64,000 nt of DNA from CAWJJM01 sp963843275 (GTDB lineage Bacteria > Acidobacteriota > Thermoanaerobaculia > Multivoradales > JBCCEF01), in contig CAWJJM010000004.1 of NCBI GenBank assembly GCA_963843275.1, positions 434,001-498,000 on the forward strand, read 5' to 3'. Positions 24,498 through 34,131 of this stretch are shown piece after piece. A program made the position numbers and the translations under genes. The notes beneath the pieces are model-generated. The model was not told where the DNA came from and did no database searches. It was given only the letters and a program-made list of their open reading frames with translations. Every line of letters starts with the position of its first letter. The first letter of the stretch is position 1.

Positions 24498-25805
24498 GTG
24501 CGGGCGCGGGCGAACGAACCGGTGGAGACTACTACAGCAGCCTCGTCGCCTCCCCGCCTGATCCACGCCTGGCCCTACGTCGAGTGGGGGGGCGTCCAGA
24601 TCTACTTTCTGAACCTCCTGCGTTCGGCGGTCGACGAGTTCGAGGTCCGCGCGGTCCTCCCTGAAGGTTCGTCGCCGACGCTCCTGGGATACCTGAGCCA
24701 CCAGTCGGTGAAGGTCGACCAGCTTCCGGCGCGCTCCCCGTCGGTCGCGGCGCGCGGTCTGGCGGCACGCATCGGTCGCCGCTACCGCAAGCTGCACGCC
24801 GAGTCGGTCTTCCGCCGCCACCTGCTGGCCGCTGCCGGCGGCTCGGCCATCCTGCACGTGGACGTCGCGCCCTGGACGTCGCACCGCCTGCTGAGCGCTC
24901 TGGCTCGGCGGCACCCGACGCTCGTCACCCTGCACACCCGTCTGCCGGAGCCCGGCCGGCTCCGCCGCCGGCTCTGGCGGCGGCGCCTGCGACGCCTGGT
25001 ACGCACCCCCGGCTTTCGTCTGATCGCCACCAACCTCGACGTCCGAGACAGTCTCGTGCCCCACCTCGGCGCCTGGGTGGAAGCGAACGTCCCGATCGCC
25101 TACTCGGGCGTCGACCTGCGGGAGATCGCCGCCGTCGAGGCTGCCCACGGCGACCGCGACGAGCGGCTCCGCGAGCTCGGTCTGCCGGGCGACCGGACCC
25201 TCGTGGTGGTGGCGGCGCAGTTCATCGAGCGCAAGGGCAACTGGACCTTCCTCGAAGCGGTCGCCCAGCTCGAGAAGCGCTGCCCGCGGCTGTTCTTCGT
25301 CTGGCTCGGCATGGAGGATCTGCCGCCCGAGGCCGAGGCTCGCATCGCCGCCCTCGTCGGGCCGGAGAGCTTCCGCTACCTGCCGTCCCGCCGGTCGGGG
25401 AACAGCCGTCTCGCCTTCCTCGCGACGCTGTCGGCGCTCGCCGACGTCTTCGTGCTGCCGAGCCTGGTCGAAGGACTGCCGCTCGTTCTGATCGAGGCGA
25501 TGGCGCTCGGCAAGCCGATCGTCGCCACGAGGATCAACGGGATCCCCGAGGCGATCGAGGACGGCAGCAACGGCCGGCTGGTCTCCCCCGGCCGAGCGAC
25601 AGAGCTGGCCGAGGCCATCGCCTTTCTCGCCGACCACCCCGAGGTCGCCCGTCGGCTCGGTGCCGCCGCCCGGCGCACCGCGGTGGAGCGTTTCGACCAG
25701 CGCTCGACGACCGAGGTGACGATGAAGGCCTACCGGGCGGCGCTGCGTTCGCAGGTCTCTTCGCGGCCGCGGAGCGGCGGCCGGCGAGAGGGAGAGGCAG
25801 GATGA
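24498..25805 (+). CDS. GT4 glycosyltransferase
   Basis: The 435-residue GT-B protein has the acceptor-domain motif HAWPYVEWGGVQIYFLNLLR near residue 24, DRTLVVVAAQFIERKGNWTF and LFFVWLGMEDLPPEA. The donor-site EGLPLVLIEAMALGKPIVAT contains the E-x7-E pair of family 4, then INGIPEAIEDGSNGRLV. GTG 24498 is the longest start; no ribosome binding site fixes it. The stop overlaps the next ATG (ATGA). Confidence 0.82.
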   Translation: MRARANEPVETTTAASSPPRLIHAWPYVEWGGVQIYFLNLLRSAVDEFEVRAVLPEGSSPTLLGYLSHQSVKVDQLPARSPSVAARGLAARIGRRYRKLHAESVFRRHLLAAAGGSAILHVDVAPWTSHRLLSALARRHPTLVTLHTRLPEPGRLRRRLWRRRLRRLVRTPGFRLIATNLDVRDSLVPHLGAWVEANVPIAYSGVDLREIAAVEAAHGDRDERLRELGLPGDRTLVVVAAQFIERKGNWTFLEAVAQLEKRCPRLFFVWLGMEDLPPEAEARIAALVGPESFRYLPSRRSGNSRLAFLATLSALADVFVLPSLVEGLPLVLIEAMALGKPIVATRINGIPEAIEDGSNGRLVSPGRATELAEAIAFLADHPEVARRLGAAARRTAVERFDQRSTTEVTMKAYRAALRSQVSSRPRSGGRREGEAG

Positions 25806-27422
25806 CCGAGGGCGGGTCGAGCCTCCGGGAGCCCCGGCGCGGCGCCTCGGCCACACTCCTCCCTCTGGGCGTGGCGACCGCGGCGTCCGCCGCCGTCGAG
25901 CCGTTCGGGCAGCTCGTCGCGCTGCCGGGCTCTGGTTCTGGGTCGTGGTCATGGCCGTGGCGCTCGCGACGCCCTTCCTGGTGCAGCGCAGGCTCGGGAC
26001 CTTCGAGCCGTTCACGCCGGTCACCTACCCGGTCTGGACCTACCTCGCCCCGGTGTTCGTGGTCGGTACGGCCCTGCTCGCCGCGGGCATCGCCAAGCAG
26101 ACCCCGGACCTGATCCCGGCCCCCGTGGACCTGCAGTACTGCCTCGCCATGGCCTACCTGGTCCTCGGCTGGGTGAGTCTCCTGATCGGCTACTACTCCC
26201 GCTGGGGCGATGACCTGGGGACCCGGGTGCGACGTTGGTTGCCGGACACGGACTGGAGCACGGCGGAAGTGCGAGCTTCCGCCGCCGTTCTGCTGGCCGC
26301 CGGCCTCGGCCTCTACTGGCTGGCGTTCCGCCTCGGCCTGGTCGGGCACCAGCGGCTCGCGACCGTGGGGCCTTACGACGGCCTGCTCATCTTCCTGTCC
26401 TTCGTCTCGCACGTGGCGGCGTTTCTCCTCTGGTTCTCGCTGTTCGAGCGACCGGCCTGGACGGCCGGTGAGCGGGCTCTGGCCGTGGGGTTGTACCTCC
26501 TCGGCCCCCTGAGCCTCACGATCTCGGCCAGCCGGGCGGGACTGGTCACCCACCTCCTGCTCCTCGCCCTGGCCTTCCGCCTGGCCGGACGCCGGATCCG
26601 CTGGCGTCACGTCATCCTCTTCGGCGTTCTCGGCGTGGCGAGCCTTGCGATCGGGACGATCTGGAGCACGACCTACCGCTTGAGAAAGGGCGACGAGGCG
26701 CCGATCTACAGGACCGAGGAGCCAGCGTCCGAGGCGCCGGCCGACGCCACCCCGTCGACCGGCCCGGACTCGCGGCCGCGGAGAGCAGGACCCAGGCGAA
26801 GCCGGAGGATGCCGCGCCATCGAATCTCGACCTGGTGACCGATACGGCCGAGATCGTCGCCGGGCGCAGCCTGCGCGACAACGTCCTCTTCGTCCTCCGC
26901 AACGTCGCCCTTCGCATCGAGATCACCAGCTCGGTCGCCATGGTGGTCGCCGAGTACCGGCTCTTGCGGACGGTCGAGGAAGAGACCGGCCTGGCGGGCG
27001 ACATCTGGCGCGACATCTGGACCTCGCCGAATCCCCCGCTTCCTCTGGCCGGGCAAACCCAAGGTCTCCGACGCCCGCACCTACAGCCTCGTCTACTTCG
27101 AGTACGGTGGGACCTCGTTCGCGATCATCGCCGGTGGGCGATCTGCTGCGCAATTTCGGACCGATCGGGATCCCGCTCGGCATGGCGCTGCTCGGTTTCG
27201 CGCTGAGGTTCCTGTACCGCTCCCTGGTCGCGGGCCGGGGAGCCCGGCCCGCCCCGGCCGCTACTCTACGCGATCGTCTTGATGAACATCAACTACGAGG
27301 GCTTCTACGGCGCCCTCCTGCCGACGGTGATGCGCCTGGTGGCGGTCGCCGGCGGCGCGCTGGTGGCGGTCCAACTGGGAGTTGCCGTCCAGCGCCGGAT
27401 CCGGCGCTCGCTCGAGTCGTGA
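25802..27422 (+). CDS. Wzy-like O-antigen/exopolysaccharide polymerase, interrupted by several frameshifts
   Basis: Starting at ATG 25802, successive frames give MTEGGSSLREPRRG, then the hydrophobic MVMAVALATPFLVQRRLG, PVTYPVWTYLAPVFVVGTAL and ISASRAGLVTHLLLLALAFR. In later frames come NVLFVLRNVALRIEI, RFLWPGKPKVSDARTYSLVY, DLLRNFGPIGIPLGMALLGF and LLYAIVLMNINYEGFYGALL, ending VQRRIRRSLES at TGA 27420. The many helices and the NFGPIG and NINYEGF-type loops match O-antigen polymerases. At least four single-base indels break it, and hydrophobic content is kept through every switch, so sequence error is more likely than decay. It lies between two GT4 genes, each with 4-bp overlaps. Confidence 0.65.
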
Positions 27423-28642
27423 AGGCACCCACCCCGCCGGGAGAGGCCCGAAAGAGAACCGAGCCGGTCCGGGACCGGCCGCGCGTCCTGGTCGTCCAGG
27501 AGACCTACCTGCCGGGCTACAAGGGGGGCGGCTCGCTACGCTCCGTGGCGAACCTCGTCGAGCGTCTTCAGGACGAGTACCGTTTCGACGTCCTCTCACG
27601 CGACCGCGACCGGGGCGATCCAGCCCCCTATCCCGACCTTCGGCCCGGCTGGAGCGAGAGCCCGGGCTGTCGCGTCCACCATGTCGCCCCACGGCAGGTC
27701 AACCCCTGGGGCCTCCGGCGGATCCTCGCCGGCAGACGCTACGATCTGGTCTACTTCAACAGCTTCTTTTCGCGACTCACCATCTGGCTCCTCGTGGCAC
27801 GTCGCCTCGGAGCGCTCCCCCGTTGCCCGGCGGTCCTGGCGCCACGCGGTGAGCTCGCCCGCAACGCGCTGCGCCTCAAGCGCCGGCGCAAGGCCGTCTA
27901 CCTGCGCGTCTCGCGCTGGCTGGGGCTCTACCGCGGCATCACCTGGCACGTCTCGTCGGCACTCGAGCGGGACGAGGTCGAGCTGGCTCTCGGCCAGCCT
28001 TCCGAGATCGCCTTGAACCTGCCGTCCCGACCCCCGGCCCGTGGCTCGCTGCCGCACCTTCCCGAGAAGCGATCGGGCTCGGCCCGATTCGTCTTCTTGA
28101 GCCGTCTGGTGCCGAAGAAGAACCTGGCGACGGCCATCGACCTCATCGGCCGGGTCTCCGGAGACGTCGTCTTCGACGTCTACGGCACGGCCGAGGACCC
28201 CGGCTACATCGCCGAATGCGAGTCGAGGATGGAGGGGCTGCCGGCGAACGTCCGTTGCCGCTATCGTGGTCCGGTTCCGTACGAGAGGGTCCACGCCACC
28301 CTGGCCCGCTACCACTTCTTCTTCTTCCCGACGCTCAGCGAGAACTTCGGGCACGTCGTCCTGGAAGCGCTCGCGACCGGCCTCCCCGTGTTGCTCAGCA
28401 CGGAGACCTACTGGCGGGACCTGGAGCGCAAGGGTGTCGGCTACGACGTCCCCTTGGCCGAGCCGAGCGCCTTCGTCGACCGCTTGCGCCGGTTCATCGC
28501 CATGGGCCCGGAGGACTACCTGCGGGCGTCGACCGCGGCGATCCGACTGGCCGAGGAGGTTCTGGGCGACGGGCGGCCTCTCGAGGCGCACCGCCAGCTG
28601 TTTCGACGGGCCCTCACGGCTCGACGTGGCCGCAACGACTGA
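27419..28642 (+). CDS. GT4 glycosyltransferase
   Basis: GTG 27419 overlaps the polymerase stop. The 407-residue product has RPRVLVVQETYLPGYKGGGS near residue 21 (acceptor site with GG loop), ARFVFLSRLVPKKNLATAID (start of the donor domain) and FFFPTLSENFGHVVLEALAT with the E-x7-E element, ending GLPVLLSTETYWRDLE. The Pro/Lys-rich first 20 residues look disordered. The family uses nucleotide-sugar donors with retention; the exact sugar is unknown. Confidence 0.85.
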   Translation: MKAPTPPGEARKRTEPVRDRPRVLVVQETYLPGYKGGGSLRSVANLVERLQDEYRFDVLSRDRDRGDPAPYPDLRPGWSESPGCRVHHVAPRQVNPWGLRRILAGRRYDLVYFNSFFSRLTIWLLVARRLGALPRCPAVLAPRGELARNALRLKRRRKAVYLRVSRWLGLYRGITWHVSSALERDEVELALGQPSEIALNLPSRPPARGSLPHLPEKRSGSARFVFLSRLVPKKNLATAIDLIGRVSGDVVFDVYGTAEDPGYIAECESRMEGLPANVRCRYRGPVPYERVHATLARYHFFFFPTLSENFGHVVLEALATGLPVLLSTETYWRDLERKGVGYDVPLAEPSAFVDRLRRFIAMGPEDYLRASTAAIRLAEEVLGDGRPLEAHRQLFRRALTARRGRND

Positions 28643-28671
28643 GTGCTACCATCCGTCCTTCGAGGGCACCG

Positions 28672-29702
28672 ATGAAGGCACGCGCGAGGATCCTGGTCAC
28701 CGGAGCAGGCGGCTTCATCGGCCACCATCTCGTGCCCTACCTGAAGGGGCACGGCTACTGGGTCCGCGGCGTCGACGCTCAAGCCGCCCGGAGTACACGA
28801 GCGACCGACGCCGACGAGTTCGAGCTCGCCGACCTGCGCTGGTCGCGACCAGGACGTGCCGCGGACGACGCGGCATCGACGAGGTGTACGCGCTGGCGGC
28901 GGACATGGGCGGCATGGGCTTCATCTCGCACCACCACGCACGATCCTGCACGACAACTCGCTCATCGAACCTCAACTCGATCGAGGCCGCGCAGGCGCAC
29001 CGGCGTCCGGCGCTACCTGTACAGCCTCCACGGCCTGCGTCTATCCGCAGCACCTGCAGGATCGATGCCGACGTCGACGCCGCTGCCGAGGAGGATGCGC
29101 CTACCCGGCGGACCCGCAGGACGCCTACGGGTGGGAGAAGCTGATCGCCGAGCGGCTGTGCCTGCACTACGCAGAGGAGCTTCGCGATCGAGACCGCGGA
29201 TCGTCCGCTTCCACAACATCTTCGGTGCCTACGGGACCTACGACGGCGGGCGCGAGAAGGTCCCGGCGGCGATGTGCCGCAAGGTCGCGCTACGCGAAGC
29301 TGACCGACGAGCGGGAAGATCGAGGTGTGGGGCGACGGCGAGCAGACGCGCTCGTTCTGCCACGTCGACGACTGCGTCGAGGGCATCCACCGTCTGATGC
29401 GCTCCGACTTCCACGAGCCGCTCAATCTGGGCCAGCGACCGGATGGTCACGATCAACCAGCTCGTCGCACATCGTCGCCGACGATCGCCGGCATGCCGGG
29501 GATCGAGACGAGGCACGTCGACGGGCCGCAAGGCGTGCGCGGCCGGAACTCCGACAACACGCGGCTGCGCAGGTTACTCGGTTGGGAGCCCCGGATCTCG
29601 CTCGAGGAGGGGCTGGCGAGGACCTACGCCTGGATCGAAGAGCAGGTGTCCGCGAGGCTGAGCAAGCGCGACGGCGTCCGCTTGGCGCAGGGCAACGGCT
29701 GA
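28672..29702 (+). CDS. GDP-mannose 3,5-epimerase-like enzyme, heavily frameshifted
   Basis: ATG 28672 opens ILVTGAGGFIGHHLVPYLKG (Rossmann GxxGxxG). Conserved blocks then occur in order but in changing frames: EVYALAADMGGMGFIS, AYPADPQDAYGWEKLIAERL (YxxxK catalytic pair), RIVRFHNIFGAYGTYDGGRE, PAAMCRKVA (the MCRKV Cys), WGDGEQTRSFCHVDDCVEGI and HVDGPQGVRGRNSDNTRLRR, then WEPRISLEEGLARTYAWIEE. These are hallmarks of GDP-mannose 3,5-epimerase. About ten indels are needed and nearly every motif residue is intact, so the gene is probably whole in the cell. It would supply GDP-L-galactose or a related sugar. Confidence 0.7.
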
Positions 29703-29734
29703 CGGCTCGGTCGGCCGGAGGTCGCGGACCAGAC

Positions 29735-31135
29735 ATGGCAACGAGCGTCGCCGTGATCGGACTGGGGAAGCTCGGTGCGAGCATGGCGGCAGCCTTCGCG
29801 AGTCGCGGCCTGCACGTCGTCGGCGTCGACGTCGACGAACGGGCGGTGCGCTTGCTCGATCGAGGGGAGGCGCCGGTGCGAGAGACCGATCTCGCCCGGT
29901 CCATCCACGAGAACCGTGCCCGCATCCGCGCCACGTCGAGCCATCGGGACGCCATCCTGAGCACCGAGTGCTCCTTCGTCATCGTCCCGACCCCGAGCGA
30001 CCCGGACGGCTCGTTCTCGCTCGAGTACGCCGCTTCGGCCTTCCGCGACATCGGCGAGGCGCTCTCCGACCGGGACGGGTACCACACGGTCGTTCTCACC
30101 AGCACCGTGCTGCCGGGCGCGACCCGCTACGCGCTGCTGCCGATCCTCGAACAGGCGTCCGGCAAACAGGCGGGGAAGGACTTCGGGCTCTGCTACAGCC
30201 CGGAGTTCGTGGCCCTGGGAAGCGTTCTCCACGATCTCCTGCACCCGGACATGACCCTGGTCGGCGAGCTGGACGAGAGGTCCGGCACGAGGGTCGAAGA
30301 GATCTACTCTCGCGTCGTCGTCAACAACGCGCCGTGCCGGCGGATGAGCCTGGAGAACGCCGAGCTGGCGAAGCTCGCCGTCAACACCTTCATCACCATG
30401 AAGATCTCCTTCGCGAACACGCTCGCCGAGCTGTGCGAACGACTTCCCGGCGGTGACGTCGACGAGGTCACGGCAGCGGTGGGCTCGGACACGCGGATCG
30501 GCAGGAGATACCTGACCGGCTCCCTCGGCTACGGAGGCCCCTGCTTCCCGCGGGACACCGCCGCGATGAGCCGGCTGGCCGAGCTGCTCGATTCCGAGGC
30601 TGCACTGGCCGCGGCGACCGAGACCTTCAACAAGTCGCTCTTGGACCGCACGCTCCGGAAGCTGCGGTCGAAGATCGCAGCCGGCACGCCGGTCGCCGTC
30701 CTGGGACTGGCCTACAAGCCCCACTCCCACGTGGTCGAGGAGTCGCCAGGGCTCCACCTGGCGAAGGCTCTGGCGAGGGCGGGAGCCCGGGTCGTGGCCT
30801 ACGACCCCCTGGCGAATGAGACGGCGCGTGCGGAGATCGGAGACGAGGTCCTGCTGTCGAGCTCCGTCCGCGACTGCATCGAGGCCGCGGAGGTCGTCCT
30901 GATCACGACCCCGGACGACGTCTTCCGGAACCTGAGCGTGGAGGACTTCTCTCGCGGATCCAGCCGGCGGTCTCGCAAGGTGACCGTGATCGACTTCTGG
31001 CGGGTCCTGGCGAAGGACGTGACCGAGAGCGCCGATCTCGACTACGTCGCCGCCGGCAGAAGCTCCGACGAGCAGGACAACGCCGATCGGCTGCGGCGAG
31101 TCGGGGACGCGGCGGTCGGACGGTTGCAGTCGTGA
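29735..31135 (+). CDS. Nucleotide-sugar dehydrogenase (UDP/GDP-sugar 6-dehydrogenase family)
   Basis: The 466-residue protein begins TSVAVIGLGKLGASMAAAFA (NAD Rossmann) and has VIVPTPSDPDGSFSLEYAAS, VLTSTVLPGATRYALLPIL, NAELAKLAVNTFITMKISFA and the catalytic loop LGYGGPCFPRDTAAMSRLAE with the active Cys. The C-terminal domain starts VAVLGLAYKPHSHVVEESPG. It oxidises a UDP- or GDP-sugar at C6 to a uronic acid using NAD; the specific sugar cannot be read from the sequence. ATG 29735 is the natural start. The end overlaps the next GTG. Confidence 0.88.
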   Translation: MATSVAVIGLGKLGASMAAAFASRGLHVVGVDVDERAVRLLDRGEAPVRETDLARSIHENRARIRATSSHRDAILSTECSFVIVPTPSDPDGSFSLEYAASAFRDIGEALSDRDGYHTVVLTSTVLPGATRYALLPILEQASGKQAGKDFGLCYSPEFVALGSVLHDLLHPDMTLVGELDERSGTRVEEIYSRVVVNNAPCRRMSLENAELAKLAVNTFITMKISFANTLAELCERLPGGDVDEVTAAVGSDTRIGRRYLTGSLGYGGPCFPRDTAAMSRLAELLDSEAALAAATETFNKSLLDRTLRKLRSKIAAGTPVAVLGLAYKPHSHVVEESPGLHLAKALARAGARVVAYDPLANETARAEIGDEVLLSSSVRDCIEAAEVVLITTPDDVFRNLSVEDFSRGSSRRSRKVTVIDFWRVLAKDVTESADLDYVAAGRSSDEQDNADRLRRVGDAAVGRLQS

Positions 31136-32073
31136 GCCCCGCCGGCTCCGAGGCCGCCAGGGTCGAGATCGTCGCTCCGGTCCACAACCGCAGGACGACG
31201 ACCCTGCGCTGCTTGCGGAGCATCGCGAGACTCCGGCTGAAGGGGATCGACGTCCATACGATCATTGTCGACGACGGCTCGACCGACGGCACGTCGGAGG
31301 CGATTCGCGAGGAGTTCCCGCAGACGGAGCTGCTGCGGGGAGACGGCGACCTCTGGTACACCGAGGGCACGAACGTCGGCGTCCGCGCCGCCCTCGAGCA
31401 CGATCCCACCCACGTGCTGATGATCAACGACGATCAGATCCTCGACTCGAGCTGCGTGCAGCATCTGGTCGAGACGGCGCGACGCCACCCACGCTCCGTG
31501 GTCGGCGGGCTCCTGCTCTCGTGGGACACGCCGCATCGCATCTTCCAGGTGGCGCCGAAGTGGAGCCCCTGGATCGGGGGCTGGCGGCACTGGGTTCACC
31601 AGACCGTCTGGACGGTGCCCGCCAGAGCGTGGCAGGTGGACCTGATCGTCGGCAACTGTGTCCTCGTGCCGGTCGAGGCGTTCAGGGAGGCGGGCCTGAT
31701 GGACTCGAGTCGCTATCCGAACTTCGGCGACGCCGAGTTCACGCCCCGCTTGCGAAGGCGGGGGTGGAGGCTTCTCATCGAGCCCCGGGCCAGGGTGTAC
31801 TGCCAGCCCAACGACGTCCCCCCCCGGCTGCGGACGATGCCCTGGCGGCAGGCGTTCGACGCGCTGGTGACGGATCTCGGCCATCGCCACAACCTGCGGC
31901 GTCGGTTCTACGCGTGCCTGGACGGCGCCCCCAACCGGTGGCAGGGCGTCCTCGCGTTCTGCATGTTCCTGCTCCGCCTCCTCGTCGGAAGGAACGTCGA
32001 GGGAGAGTGGGCCGCGAGACAGGACGAGCGCCCGCTGTCCGAGCTGTTCGCGGACGCGGTCGTCGAGGAGTGA
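31132..32073 (+). CDS. GT2 glycosyltransferase
   Basis: GTG 31132 overlaps the dehydrogenase stop. The 313-residue protein has VEIVAPVHNRRTTTLRCLRS, VHTIIVDDGSTDGTSEAIRE, and GDGDLWYTEGTNVGVRAALE with HVLMINDDQILDSSCVQ (DDQ metal motif). GLMDSSRYPNFGDAEFTPRL resembles the catalytic (E/D)D block of rhamnosyltransferase-like GT2 enzymes. The donor is unknown. Confidence 0.82.
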   Translation: MSPAGSEAARVEIVAPVHNRRTTTLRCLRSIARLRLKGIDVHTIIVDDGSTDGTSEAIREEFPQTELLRGDGDLWYTEGTNVGVRAALEHDPTHVLMINDDQILDSSCVQHLVETARRHPRSVVGGLLLSWDTPHRIFQVAPKWSPWIGGWRHWVHQTVWTVPARAWQVDLIVGNCVLVPVEAFREAGLMDSSRYPNFGDAEFTPRLRRRGWRLLIEPRARVYCQPNDVPPRLRTMPWRQAFDALVTDLGHRHNLRRRFYACLDGAPNRWQGVLAFCMFLLRLLVGRNVEGEWAARQDERPLSELFADAVVEE

Positions 32074-32088
32074 GCGGCCGGTGCCGAC

Positions 32089-32925
32089 TCAGCGGACGTC
32101 CGCCGGCGTGCGGGCTCCGGCGACGACGGCGAACGTGTTGTGCAGGCCCAGGACGTCGCCGAGGGCCTGGAACCACCGGCTCTGCACGCTGAGGTAGGGC
32201 TCGACCCGGCAGTCGTACCCGAGCTCTTCGAACAGCGAGCGGATCGCCTCCTGATCCAGGCCGGCGCGCAGGGAGTGGTAATCGGCGTTGTCGTGAGCGG
32301 AGGCGTCGAGGAAGACGCCGCGGCGCCGGCGCAGCCAGCGGCCGAGTCCAGCCCAGAGGCCGCCGCGTGAGACGCGCCAGGTGGAGTAGCCGAGGGCGCA
32401 GAAGGCCCGCGTCGGCCAGCCCACGGTGTCGTAGCGCAGCGGATCCTCGAACGTGAGGACCTGTCCCCACCCGGCCAGCAACTCGGTAGCGCGGCGGATC
32501 AGTCCGAGGTAGTCGGGCACGTGATGCAGGAACGCGCTGGCGACCACGACGTCGTACTCCCCGTCGATCTCGGCCAGCGCCCGGCCGACATCCTGGCAGC
32601 GCACGTCGAGCCGCTCGGCGTATCCGGCACAGCGAGCCCGGAGCGCCTCGATCTGGCTCTCCGAGGCGTCGACCGCCGTGACCCTCGCCCCCAACTCGAG
32701 CCAACGCAAGGTGGTGGACCCCTCCCCGGCGCCCAGATCCAGCACCCTGGGCGAGTCCCGGTGGCGGACCGCCCGCTCGTACACCTCGGTCAGCAACCCC
32801 GCGTAGAGGTGGCGCAGAGCCGCGTGCTTGAGGTGCGGCGCCCCTTCGACGAACCGGCGGGTGGCCTCGGCGTCGAAGGTGGAGAGATTGGCCAGCGAGG
32901 CGACTCTGTCGGCTCGTGCATCCAT
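32089..32925 (-). CDS. Class I SAM-dependent methyltransferase
   Basis: The 278-residue protein shows VLDLGAGEGSTTLRWLELGA (motif I), RVTAVDASESQIEALRAR, YDVVVASAFLHHVPDYLGLI and LAGWGQVLTFEDPL. After the core come aromatic-rich helical segments (STWRVSRGGLWAGLGRWLRR) unlike small-molecule methyltransferases, perhaps for a lipid or glycan acceptor. It converges with 31132-32073. Confidence 0.8.
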   Translation of the reverse strand: MDARADRVASLANLSTFDAEATRRFVEGAPHLKHAALRHLYAGLLTEVYERAVRHRDSPRVLDLGAGEGSTTLRWLELGARVTAVDASESQIEALRARCAGYAERLDVRCQDVGRALAEIDGEYDVVVASAFLHHVPDYLGLIRRATELLAGWGQVLTFEDPLRYDTVGWPTRAFCALGYSTWRVSRGGLWAGLGRWLRRRRGVFLDASAHDNADYHSLRAGLDQEAIRSLFEELGYDCRVEPYLSVQSRWFQALGDVLGLHNTFAVVAGARTPADVR

Positions 32926-32942
32926 CGGCTCAGCGCCGCATC

Positions 32943-33887
32943 CTAACTCTCGCGGCCGCGTTCCGGAGGGAGGATCTTCAGTCTCGCCAAGCGCTCCCGG
33001 TACGCCTCGCGCGGGACGCAGAGCACGTTCGCGCCCACGTCGTCATCGCGGAAACCCTCGATCGGAAGCAGCACGGCTCGCTCTTCGTCGATCGAGTAGA
33101 ACTCGAAGTCGGCCTGACCGCGCAGGAAGGCGATCAGGTCGTTCGGGAGATGGTGGAAGTGCCTCGAGGTCGCCCGTGCCATCTCGATCTCGAAGATCGG
33201 CGGCCGTGTCTGGCGGAACAGCCGTGTGGCGCCCTCGAGCGCGGCGAGCTCGGAGCCCTCGACGTCCATCTTGACGAAGGTGACCTCTCCGACGCCCCGG
33301 CTCTCCAGGTAGCGGTCCAGGGTCGTCACTTGGACTGTGGAGCCGGTCGCGTCGGATCGGCCCAACTTCGAGACGGAGGCGTGGGAGTCGGGCAGGTCGC
33401 CGAACACGTGGAGGTCGGCCTGCCCTTCGGTCGCCCCCAGGGCCACCGCGTTCGTGCGCACCACCGAGGCGTTCTCGTTGAGCTCGACGTTGCGCCGGAG
33501 CGTCTCGAAGCTCCGGGGCAGCGGCTCGAAGGCGTGGACGGCCCCGCCGGGAGCGACCAGCGTCTGCAGGAGCGACGTGTACCAGCCGATGTTCGCGCCG
33601 GCGTCCAGGCAGACGTCGCCCGCTTCGACCACCCGGCGGACGACCTCGGTGACCGCGGGCTCATACTCGCCCAGGAAGTAGAGGAACTGACCCGACACAT
33701 CGGCCAAGGAAGTGAGCAGCTCACGCCCGTCCGCCGTCCTCGCCAGCACCTGACGCGGAACTTCGGCCGACCACTTCATGCTGGCCAGGGCCAAGCGGTG
33801 TCTCCCTCTTCGGATCGGCGAGTTGAACGTGTACAGTCTCGCCAACTCTTGGAGAGGCCCCAGGCTCCTTCTCATCGGCCCGATCAA
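32943..33887 (-). CDS. FkbM-family methyltransferase
   Basis: The 314-residue protein carries VCLDAGANIGWYTSLLQTLV, GAVHAFEPLPRSFETLRRNV, ENASVVRTNAVALGATEGQA and EVTFVKMDVEGSELAALEGA, the block order of FkbM O-methyltransferases. The C-terminus (NVLCVPREAYRERLARLKIL) ends in charged residues. ATG 33887 is the longest start; MKWSAEVPRQV, about 36 residues in, is an alternative. Members methylate sugar hydroxyls. Confidence 0.83.
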   Translation of the reverse strand: MIGPMRRSLGPLQELARLYTFNSPIRRGRHRLALASMKWSAEVPRQVLARTADGRELLTSLADVSGQFLYFLGEYEPAVTEVVRRVVEAGDVCLDAGANIGWYTSLLQTLVAPGGAVHAFEPLPRSFETLRRNVELNENASVVRTNAVALGATEGQADLHVFGDLPDSHASVSKLGRSDATGSTVQVTTLDRYLESRGVGEVTFVKMDVEGSELAALEGATRLFRQTRPPIFEIEMARATSRHFHHLPNDLIAFLRGQADFEFYSIDEERAVLLPIEGFRDDDVGANVLCVPREAYRERLARLKILPPERGRES

Positions 33888-33909
33888 GCTAGCACAGGGT
33901 GGAACGGGG

Positions 33910-34131
33910 ATCCGGAGGTGGCTGACGACGCATCTCTTCTGCCCGCGAGATCACGGTACGCTGGAACGTATCAGGGAGCAACTCTCGTGCGCCGCCGGGC
34001 ACCGCTACCCGGTCGTCGACGAAGTGCCCGTCCTATTGCTCGACGCTCGGAGCTGTCGCCCCGACCGCGCCCGAGGCCACCGACGACGCTTCCGCTATCC
34101 TCCGGTCAGACATGTCGATCCAGCCCGGTGA
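33910..34131 (+). pseudogene. Trm112-like zinc-ribbon remnant of a methyltransferase
   Basis: The frame reads IRRWLTTHLFCPRDHGTLER then QLSCAAGHRYPVVDEVPVLL, the CPxxH...CxxGHxYPVVDxxPVLL signature of Trm112-like zinc ribbons that begin some glycan-locus methyltransferases. After LLLDARSCRPDRA it degrades to basic residues and stops at 34131, inside the kinase gene that starts at 34112. There is no space for a methyltransferase core, so this is a truncated scar. No start codon is well placed. Confidence 0.5.
34096..34101 (+). promoter_or_regulatory. Candidate -10 box close to the kinase start
   Basis: TATCCT ends ten bases before ATG 34112 and no Shine-Dalgarno sequence is visible, implying a leaderless or near-leaderless transcript. 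The same arrangement precedes the kinases at 47753 and 54456. Confidence 0.4.
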
